The notes under the pieces were generated by a model. It searched no databases and was not told where the DNA came from. It saw only the letters and a list, made by a program, of their open reading frames with translations. A stretch of 43,145 bases of DNA from an uncultured Brachyspira sp. (GTDB lineage: Bacteria > Spirochaetota > Brachyspiria > Brachyspirales > Brachyspiraceae): NCBI RefSeq assembly GCF_910578695.1, contig NZ_CAJTQJ010000016.1:1-43145 (forward strand), read 5' to 3'. Both the position numbers and the translations under genes were made by a program. Of this stretch, positions 7,371 to 13,305 are shown piece by piece; the first letter of the stretch is position 1, and every line of letters starts with the position of its first letter.

Positions 7371-7477
7371 TAGAGCTAGTACGAATGGCAGAAAATTTGT
7401 CGGGCACGCCTGCCGCTTGCTTAATTTTAAGTACTGCGATGGAGGGTACAGCCCGTCCTCCCTACTAACTCTTTTTT
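7371..7477 (+). ncRNA. Structured noncoding RNA candidate B, convergent with portal-toxin gene
   Basis: The outer stem AGCTAGTA (7374-7381) pairs with TACTAACT (7463-7470), one C/A mismatch, then six T. The G-C closing pair of copy A is here A-U, a paired change. GGCAG (7387-7391) pairs with CTGCC (7410-7414); CTTAA/TTAAG forms the middle hairpin (about 7420-7431) with bases unrelated to copy A; GGAGG (7441-7445) pairs with CCTCC (7457-7461). Same architecture as copy A, about 15 nt shorter. Confidence 0.55.
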
Positions 7478-9371
7478 AAAGTTTTTTCATTTGTTTTTCT
7501 AGTTTCCTTTGTCCTCTTTTATTCATGCTATAAAAATGTACTATTTCATAATTTTCTTTTGTGTCTTCAATCTCTACTAAAACTAAATCGCTATGTCCAT
7601 CATCTGTATAATGTATAAGATTATAATAATTAGGTCTGTCTTCTCTTCCATAGAATATTTCATCTGTCTTATAAAGAGCATTACCCAATATTTTTATAGC
7701 TTTTTCTTTATTTACCTCTTTATGTTTTTCGTTAAAATTCCTATTAATAATATTTGCTTTTAATAATATAGGTTTATCTTTAAATTCGTATTCTTTTAAA
7801 AGAGATTGTGTAAAATTAGGCAGTATATTGTCTTTTTCCCAATCAATACTTTGAAGCTTATCAATCTTTTCTTGTATTTCTTTTTCTCTCTTTTGCTCTT
7901 CTTCGCTTAAATCATTATTATTGTTTTCATCTTTACTCTTATTTTCTCCTGAACCTTTTTCGTTTTGCGTGCCTTTGGCAAATGTTCCGTCTGGATTACG
8001 AGGATGTTCTTCTTCCTTAAAACTGGCATCTGCTTTTATACCGCTGATGCTTGGCGGTTTATTAAAATTTATATCTTCTTCTTCCATTTCCTCCATATTC
8101 TGAGGCTGTGAATCTAATTCTATTTCATTTTTGAATATCTCGCTTTCGTTTAGCTCTTCCTGTAAATCGGCTGAATTAGCACCTAATTGCTGTGCTTTAA
8201 GCAGATTATCAAGTTTCTTAGCATTATTATCCTGAGTAATGCTTTCAGGCTCTGGAAATAAGTTGCCGTATTTATAAGTAAAGTTCTCTGCCCAGCTTCT
8301 GAATATCTCTTTATCTGTTTTGTTTTCATATTCTATATATTTATGACGCATTTCATCAATAAATACATTGTCCCAAGCTTTAAGCATAATATAATAGTCT
8401 GTAAGCGTATATAAAGGAGTGAGTTTATTTTCTCTAAAACTTTCTATTATTGATATTTCAGTTTCTTTATCCTTATCTCCCTCGCTAAAGCCATTACTCA
8501 AACTTTTATCAAACAAAATAGAAGCTGGCGTATCGTTTAATGCTTTGGTTATATCATCTTCAAGTTTATTGATACTGTCTATAAGACCTGTCAAATTAGA
8601 TATAGGGAAATCCTCAATACTGCTGTCTGCTGAAATAGAAATAACTTCTCCGCTTCTCTTCTGCTCTAAAATCTTTTTTGAGGCAGTTATAGCATCTATT
8701 GATATGCCGTTTAATTTTGCTTTGGCAGGATATTTGTAAATAATAGCCCCTGCTTTATAAAGTAAATCGCCTATAGATTTTATAGCATTATCATACTGCT
8801 GTAATAATTCCACCATATTATAAAATACAGAGGGAGGCGAAAAAGGAATTAATGAGGTTCTTGTATCCAAATAAAGAGGCTCTAAGGCATGGCTTACTGC
8901 TATTCTTTTTTTAGGTACTGGTATTGACCCCACTTTCACATCAACAACCTCTAAAAAATGAAAGCTCAAAGGGTCTAAATCTACCCTTGAACCGCTTATA
9001 TTAAGAGGATCAAGCACAGTGAACTTCATCTTGTATTTATATGCGTCTTCAAAAGTAGGCTTAGTAGTAAAATCATTTTCCTCTTTTTCTTCATCAAACA
9101 TAGCTACATATAATGCCCCAGTGCCGTAAATACGCGAATTATATATTGTTTGCTTAATGGCTTCTTTTTGCTTCATCTCTTCGGCTGTTTTATTAAACTT
9201 TTCTATTGCCTCAGGCGGTGCTTTATGTATATCTATTTCACGCTCCGCACTCATAGCAAAGTTTACAAGCCCTTCAATAATTCTCTTGCCAAGCGTGGCA
9301 GTTCTATAAATATTTTTACATGTTTCATAAGGCAGTATAAACTGTTTTTCATCATCTCTAAAGAAGCTCAT
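7476..9371 (-). CDS. Phage portal protein with C-terminal PBECR/MuF-C-type toxin domain
   Basis: 631 residues. Residues 1 to about 440 match the DUF1073-type phage portal pattern: YRTATLGKRIIEGLVNFAMS near the start, YNSRIYGTGALYVAMFDE near 95, the VLDPLNISG patch near 135, SGEVISISADSSIEDFPIS near 245, and NDTPASILFDKSLSNGFSEG near 295. Portals normally end near here. Residues 455-470 are a linker HPRNPDGTFAKG of the kind that precedes toxin domains in phage polymorphic toxins. Residues 486-631 form the toxin-like domain shared with the 1060-1824 gene (KHKEVNKEKA, then LVLVEIEDTKENYEIVHFYS). Portals form the dodecameric DNA gate of the head, so a nuclease fused here could travel with the virion. 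No terminase gene precedes it. Confidence 0.75.
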   Translation of the reverse strand: MSFFRDDEKQFILPYETCKNIYRTATLGKRIIEGLVNFAMSAEREIDIHKAPPEAIEKFNKTAEEMKQKEAIKQTIYNSRIYGTGALYVAMFDEEKEENDFTTKPTFEDAYKYKMKFTVLDPLNISGSRVDLDPLSFHFLEVVDVKVGSIPVPKKRIAVSHALEPLYLDTRTSLIPFSPPSVFYNMVELLQQYDNAIKSIGDLLYKAGAIIYKYPAKAKLNGISIDAITASKKILEQKRSGEVISISADSSIEDFPISNLTGLIDSINKLEDDITKALNDTPASILFDKSLSNGFSEGDKDKETEISIIESFRENKLTPLYTLTDYYIMLKAWDNVFIDEMRHKYIEYENKTDKEIFRSWAENFTYKYGNLFPEPESITQDNNAKKLDNLLKAQQLGANSADLQEELNESEIFKNEIELDSQPQNMEEMEEEDINFNKPPSISGIKADASFKEEEHPRNPDGTFAKGTQNEKGSGENKSKDENNNNDLSEEEQKREKEIQEKIDKLQSIDWEKDNILPNFTQSLLKEYEFKDKPILLKANIINRNFNEKHKEVNKEKAIKILGNALYKTDEIFYGREDRPNYYNLIHYTDDGHSDLVLVEIEDTKENYEIVHFYSMNKRGQRKLEKQMKKL

Positions 9372-9431
9372 ATCTAATAGCTCATTAATGTTTTATTTAT
9401 AGATATAATAAAATAAAGAAATAAAAAAAGA

Positions 9432-9452
9432 TTTATACTATAGTTAGTTTTT
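9432..9452 (-). promoter_or_regulatory. Repeated phage promoter-like motif, copy 3
   Basis: Identical 21 bases to 4000-4020. It lies about 60 bp upstream of the portal ATG. It is preceded on the minus strand by a short GC hairpin (AGCCGA/TCGGCT, 9461-9474) and a T-run that could end an upstream transcript. Confidence 0.5.
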
Positions 9453-9526
9453 TACAAAAAAGCCGACATCGGCTAATATTTTTATTACAAAGTGAAATAT
9501 TTTTTATATTACTTGATGAAACACTA

Positions 9527-9556
9527 TTGACATAAAATTAAATTATGATGTAATAT
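9527..9556 (+). promoter_or_regulatory. Promoter of the type I toxin mRNA
   Basis: TTGACA (9527-9532), 18 bases, TAATAT (9551-9556). An AAAGGAGG ribosome binding site follows at about 9572-9578, then ATG at 9585. Confidence 0.65.
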
Positions 9557-9584
9557 AATTAATCCTAAAAAAAGGAGGATAATT

Positions 9585-9686
9585 ATGGAAGTCTTAACTT
9601 TCACCAAGTAGGTGCCTTTCGGCATAACTGCGGTTATTAATTTGCTAGCCACAATAATAGCTGTAGTTAAATCAATTAAAGATTAA
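9585..9686 (+). pseudogene. Type I holin-like toxin peptide with in-frame TAG
   Basis: From ATG 9585 the frame reads MEVLTFTK, then TAG (9609-9611), then VPFGITAVINLLATIIAVVK and SIKD before TAA. If read through, it is a 33-codon single-membrane-span peptide of the shape of type I toxins (short polar N-terminus, hydrophobic helix, lysine-rich end). It has a strong ribosome binding site. Bases 9579-9593, covering the start codon, can pair with 9736-9750 in the 3' region (nine perfect pairs, then mostly A-U). This is the 5'-3' lock typical of type I toxin mRNAs. The TAG means it is inactive, suppressed, or started elsewhere (GTG 9612 has no ribosome binding site). Confidence 0.55.
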
Positions 9687-9745
9687 AATCTTTGATTGAT
9701 TCACGAAAGAGAGTCAAGTTGTCAGCTTGGCTCTTGACTTCCATA
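9660..9745 (-). ncRNA. Antisense RNA antitoxin candidate
   Basis: A near-perfect promoter at 9752-9780 would start this RNA at about 9745, reading into the 3' end of the toxin frame. It would contain the hairpin AGTCAAG/CTTGACT (9711-9738 region) and the long stem 9670-9684/9687-9701 (15 pairs, one G-U), which may end it. The 3' boundary is a guess. Confidence 0.5.
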
Positions 9746-9751
9746 GTTATT

Positions 9752-9780
9752 ATTATAATAAAAAATATAAGGCTTGTCAA
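9752..9780 (-). promoter_or_regulatory. Consensus sigma70 promoter for the antisense RNA
   Basis: On the minus strand: TTGACA (9780-9775), exactly 17 bases, TATAAT (9757-9752). Both boxes match the consensus perfectly. No minus-strand ORF follows closely, as expected for an RNA gene. Confidence 0.75.
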
Positions 9781-9781
9781 T

Positions 9782-10036
9782 ATGAATACAGAAAATAAAT
9801 CAAAAAACGGATGGGGCGGAAAAAGAGCAAATACAGGAGGAGCAAGAAAGGGAGCAGGCAGAAAAAAACTGCCCGAAGAAGATAAAAAAAAGACTTATGT
9901 AATATTTTTCAGAATTAATGAAGAAGAAAATGAGCTATTAAAAAAATATGCTGAAGAAAATAATTTAAGCGTAGGATTATTCTCTAAAAAAACCGTATTA
10001 AAAGCAATAGGATTTGATAATGATATACAGCAGTAA
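9782..10036 (+). CDS. Small basic phage-type protein, possible DNA binding
   Basis: 84 residues from ATG 9782. A longer frame from 9692 would run through the antisense promoter and lacks a ribosome binding site, so it was not used. The N-terminus is GGKRANTGGARKGAGRKKL, a glycine/arginine/lysine stretch common at the start of phage and plasmid DNA-binding proteins. The rest (FFRINEEENELLKKYAEENN, then SVGLFSKKTVLKAIG) fits a ribbon-helix-helix-like or MobC-like fold. Function unknown. It is followed after 44 bases by another small gene. Confidence 0.6.
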   Translation: MNTENKSKNGWGGKRANTGGARKGAGRKKLPEEDKKKTYVIFFRINEEENELLKKYAEENNLSVGLFSKKTVLKAIGFDNDIQQ

Positions 10037-10080
10037 TTTAAGAGAAGAAGGATAAAAAAATATAAAGAGGAGATTATAAA

Positions 10081-10323
10081 ATGACTATAAATCCTAATTT
10101 TATTGATAAAGCTTTTATTTTTCATGATGAAAATGGAGACTTGGAAACAAGCATATTTACACCGCCTGATATGATAGAAGAAATAAAAGGTATAAATGAA
10201 GATTTTAAAAAATTTAATGAAACAGACAAAGATCTTATAAAAATAATAGATTATGATGAAGAAGAAATAGAAGCATTAAAAAAAATTATGCCTAGTTTTC
10301 GCAATAATAAAAATGAAAAATAA
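10081..10323 (+). CDS. Hypothetical small acidic protein
   Basis: 80 residues, strongly acidic, not recognised. A clear ribosome binding site (AGAGGAGA) precedes the ATG. It is probably co-transcribed with the basic 84-residue gene upstream. The opposite charges make a partnership possible, but that is a guess. It marks the end of the accessory region. Confidence 0.6.
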   Translation: MTINPNFIDKAFIFHDENGDLETSIFTPPDMIEEIKGINEDFKKFNETDKDLIKIIDYDEEEIEALKKIMPSFRNNKNEK

Positions 10324-10340
10324 TACATTTTTTAAAAAGC

Positions 10341-10383
10341 TCCGATGTCGGAATTCCGATATGGGAATTCCCGTTTCGGAATT
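10341..10383. repeat. Nested palindromes
   Basis: TCGGAATTCCGA (10348-10359) and GGGAATTCCC (10363-10372) are perfect palindromes flanked by TCCGA and TCGGA. There is no T-run. The location between accessory and core DNA may mark an old junction. Confidence 0.5.
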
Positions 10384-10542
10384 AGTATTATAATAGGCTT
10401 ATATTTCTAATAGATTTTACTGTAAGCCTCACTAATGTGTGCCTTTTGGCAAAAAAAAATACAGATATTTATATTTTATGTGCTGAGGCAAAAAATATTT
10501 GATAATCTTTATTTTTAAATCTGAATAAATTTACAAAAATTA

Positions 10543-10571
10543 TTTACTAAAAATGCTTTTTATTGTATAAT
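10543..10571 (+). promoter_or_regulatory. Promoter of pckG
   Basis: TTTACT (10543-10548), 17 bases, TATAAT (10566-10571), giving a leader of about 28 nt with AAGGAG before the ATG. Confidence 0.6.
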
Positions 10572-10605
10572 AACTGCAAGAAAATTTTAATAAGGAGTAA
10601 TATTT

Positions 10606-12399
10606 ATGAAGGTTGAAGAATTAAAACACGAAAAGCTTAAAGCTTGGATTAAAGAAATAGCAGATATGTGTCAGCCGAAAGATATATATGTATGTGATGG
10701 GAGCAAAGAAGAATATGACAGCTGTATGAACGGCTTGGTAGAATTAGGTTTAGCAAAACCTCTTAAAAAAAGACCTCATAGTCATTCTTTTAGAAGCGAT
10801 CCTTCTGATGTAGCACGCGTTGAGGATAGAACATATATTAGTTATCCTAAACAAGAAGATGCAGGTCCTACTAATAATTGGGAAGATCCTGAAAAATTAA
10901 AGGCAACTATGAAAGAATTATATAAAGGCTGTATGAAAAATAGAACTATGTATGTAATTCCTTTTTCTATGGGTCCTGTTGGTTCTCCTATAGCTAAAAT
11001 CGGTGTTGAAATCACTGACAGCCCTTATGTTGTATGTAATATGCATATAATGACTAGAGTTGGTACTAAAGTATTAGATGTATTAGGCTCTGACGGTGAA
11101 TTTATACCTTGTCTGCATTCTGTAGGTGCACCTCTTGCTGACGGAGAAAAGGATAAAAAATGGCCTTGTGCTCCAATCGAGAAAAAATATATTTCTCATT
11201 TCCCTGATGAAAATTTAATTTGGTCTTATGGTTCAGGATACGGCGGAAATGCTTTGCTTGGTAAAAAATGCTTTGCTCTTCGTATAGCTTCTGCTATGGC
11301 TAAAAGAGAGGGCTGGATGGCAGAACATATGCTTATACTTCGTCTTACTAATCCTGAGGGCAGACAATTCCATATAGCTGCTGCTTTTCCAAGTGCATGC
11401 GGTAAAACTAATCTTGCTATGCTTCAGCCTACTATTGCAGGTTGGAAATGCGAAACTGTTGGCGATGATATTGCTTGGATGAAAATAAATAAAGAAGACG
11501 GAAGACTTTATGCTATCAATCCTGAAGCGGGCTTTTTTGGCGTAGCTCCCGGAACTTCTTATGATTCTAACCCTATGGCTATGGATTCAATAAAAGAAAA
11601 CACTATTTTTACTAACTGTGTGGAAACAGATGACGGCGATGTATGGTGGGAAGGTATGGGAGATGCTCCTAAACATGGTATAGATTGGAAAGGCAATGAC
11701 TGGACTCCTGAAAGCGGTGAAAAAGGTGCTCATCCTAATGCCAGATTTACTGCTCCTGCAGGACAATGTCCTGTTATTTGTAAAGATTGGGAAGACCCTA
11801 AAGGCGTGCCTATTGATATATTTATCTTCGGAGGAAGAAGAGCTTCTGTTATGCCTTTAGTACATGAATCTTATAACTGGGATCATGGCGTATTTATGGG
11901 TGCTAGTCAGGCTAGTGAAACTACTGCAGCTAATATAGGTTCAGTTGGTGCTTTAAGATTCGATCCTTTTGCTATGCTTCCTTTTGCAGGGTATAATATG
12001 GGAGATTATATGAATCATTGGCTTGAAATGGGAGATAAATTGGGTGATAAGGCTCCTAAAATCTTCTATGTAAACTGGTTTAGAAAAGATGCTGATGGTA
12101 AATGGCTATGGCCAGGATTCGGTGATAATTCAAGAGTATTAAAATGGATGTGCGGAAGAGTTGAAGGTAAAATTGATGCTGTTGATACTCCTATAGGTAA
12201 AATGCCTAAAGACGGAGATTTAGATCTTTCCGGTTTGGATATACCTGAAGCTGATTTTAAAGAACTTATGAGAGTTGATGTTGAAGCTTGGAAAGATCAG
12301 GCTAATCAAATAGAGGCTCATTTCAATAAGTTCGGAAACAGACTTCCTGAAAGACTTAAAAAACAATTAGAAGAATTAAGAGCCAGATTAAGCAAATAA
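10606..12399 (+). CDS. pckG: Phosphoenolpyruvate carboxykinase (GTP)
   Basis: 597 residues, the normal length of the GTP-dependent family. It interconverts oxaloacetate and phosphoenolpyruvate in the cytosol with GTP/GDP. The family-specific P-loop FPSACGKTNLAML is at about 261-273, with the reactive cysteine C265 and K267. The second kinase motif GDDIAWM starts at G286. The N-terminal RSDPSDVARVEDRTYI stretch and FIFGGRRASVMPL near 405 are also typical. The start is supported by AAGGAG seven or so bases upstream. It has its own promoter and terminator, so it is monocistronic. In anaerobes it often links glycolysis to oxaloacetate. Confidence 0.97.
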   Translation: MKVEELKHEKLKAWIKEIADMCQPKDIYVCDGSKEEYDSCMNGLVELGLAKPLKKRPHSHSFRSDPSDVARVEDRTYISYPKQEDAGPTNNWEDPEKLKATMKELYKGCMKNRTMYVIPFSMGPVGSPIAKIGVEITDSPYVVCNMHIMTRVGTKVLDVLGSDGEFIPCLHSVGAPLADGEKDKKWPCAPIEKKYISHFPDENLIWSYGSGYGGNALLGKKCFALRIASAMAKREGWMAEHMLILRLTNPEGRQFHIAAAFPSACGKTNLAMLQPTIAGWKCETVGDDIAWMKINKEDGRLYAINPEAGFFGVAPGTSYDSNPMAMDSIKENTIFTNCVETDDGDVWWEGMGDAPKHGIDWKGNDWTPESGEKGAHPNARFTAPAGQCPVICKDWEDPKGVPIDIFIFGGRRASVMPLVHESYNWDHGVFMGASQASETTAANIGSVGALRFDPFAMLPFAGYNMGDYMNHWLEMGDKLGDKAPKIFYVNWFRKDADGKWLWPGFGDNSRVLKWMCGRVEGKIDAVDTPIGKMPKDGDLDLSGLDIPEADFKELMRVDVEAWKDQANQIEAHFNKFGNRLPERLKKQLEELRARLSK

Positions 12400-12425
12400 T
12401 TTATAAATATTAGAATCCTTTAATT

Positions 12426-12465
12426 AAAGCCAATAGTTTAATTAATATTAAGCTATTGGCTTTTT
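12426..12465 (+). terminator. Terminator of pckG
   Basis: AAAGCCAATAG (12426-12436) pairs with CTATTGGCTTT (12453-12463), followed by T. Just after it is a 19-bp tandem duplication (12466-12484, 12485-12503; unit begins ATTATGTAGTTAATTT). Confidence 0.85.
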
Positions 12466-12506
12466 ATTATGTAGTTAATTTATTATTATGTAGTTAATTT
12501 ATGTTA

Positions 12507-12749
12507 TCAGTCATCTATATCTACTATTTGCCCATAAGGTGTCACTTCAACTTCTAATCCATTATTAAGCTTTACTTTATATAGTCCGTCGTCCATTTCA
12601 ACCATCCAAATTTGAGCCTGAGGAAAATACTGCTTCACAGCATTTATAACTTGTCTTGGAACTTGATTTATAGGAACTATCCAATCAGCAAATAAATTAG
12701 AGCCTCCAAAAATAGATAAAGCAAATATTAAACATAATAGTTTTTTCAT
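12507..12749 (-). CDS. Secreted PepSY-like small protein
   Basis: 80 residues. Signal peptide at 1-21 (MKKLLCLIFALSIFGGSNLF, cleavage after A21). The mature part has one PepSY-like unit: PRQVINAVKQYFPQAQIWM, then DDGLYKVKLNNGLEVEVTPY. This is the small periplasmic beta-lactamase-inhibitor-like/PepSY fold, usually of unknown role in the envelope. It has a well-formed promoter at 12785-12813 and an AAGGGGAG ribosome binding site. Single gene. Confidence 0.8.
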   Translation of the reverse strand: MKKLLCLIFALSIFGGSNLFADWIVPINQVPRQVINAVKQYFPQAQIWMVEMDDGLYKVKLNNGLEVEVTPYGQIVDIDD

Positions 12750-12784
12750 AAAAATCTCCCCTTATGTAAATTAATTATACTTAT

Positions 12785-12813
12785 AGTATAGTATATTAGC
12801 ATTTATATGTCAA
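12785..12813 (-). promoter_or_regulatory. Promoter of the PepSY-like gene
   Basis: On the minus strand: TTGACA (12813-12808), 17 bases, TATACT (12790-12785). Confidence 0.7.
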
Positions 12814-13006
12814 GTTTTTTTACAATATTTTTAAAAATTTTTACAATATATGTTGATTATATTTTTATATTATAAGTATTTTAAGCTGCATATCACAGCA
12901 AATAAAATATATTATAAATTTATATTTGTTATTATTTAGTTTATGAGTATTATGTTAATAATATATAAGAATTGATTTACATATAATTTATATATTAAAA
13001 TATACA

Positions 13007-13118
13007 GGCTGCCCTATATAACTAAAATTTAAGTATGAAACTCATAAATAAATAAAAAAAAATTAGAAATCATAAATAATTTAGCAGAAAATGAGTTTTT
13101 TAGTTATAGAGTACAGCC
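13007..13118. mobile_element. Complete MITE-like inverted-repeat element
   Basis: About 112 bp. The left end GGCTGCCCTATATAACTAAA and the reverse complement of the right end GGCTGTACTCTATAACTAAA match at 17 of 20 bases. The inside is A-rich and noncoding. It shares ends and internal words (aagtatgaaac; aatttagca) with the half-copies at 1-54 and 43093-43145. I could not define a target duplication. It lies in the 556-bp space between the PepSY-like gene and mutS, where I see no gene. Confidence 0.65.
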
Positions 13119-13246
13119 ACAAAAATAATATTATATAGTACAGAATATATATAATTCTTTAATTATGCAATATAAACTAATTATAAAAAATATGAACTAT
13201 ATTTCTAAACATTTTTAAATATATATTCAGCAATAAAAAATAAAAT

Positions 13247-13275
13247 TTGATTAAAGAATAAAAATATATTATACT
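13247..13275 (+). promoter_or_regulatory. Promoter of mutS
   Basis: TTGATT (13247-13252), 17 bases, TATACT (13270-13275), about 31 bp before the ATG. Confidence 0.6.
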
Positions 13276-13305
13276 AATCGAAAAAGTTATAAACGGATAA
13301 TTATA

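Larger units (their letters stand above)
7040..7380. repeat. 341-bp direct repeat, copy B
   Basis: Gap-free partner of 618-958, about 98.8% identical by my count. It stops matching abruptly at the first loop of the structured RNA. The gene-free stretch 6866-7475 is made of this repeat, the terminators and the RNA; I see no further gene. Confidence 0.92.

Noticed and set aside
7921..9377. Plus-strand frames opposite the portal gene
   Set aside because: They are antisense shadows of a well-supported long gene, with no ribosome binding sites or recognisable products.
9692..9781. Longer start for the 84-residue basic protein
   Set aside because: The extension crosses the antisense promoter and 3' hairpin of the type I locus and has no ribosome binding site.
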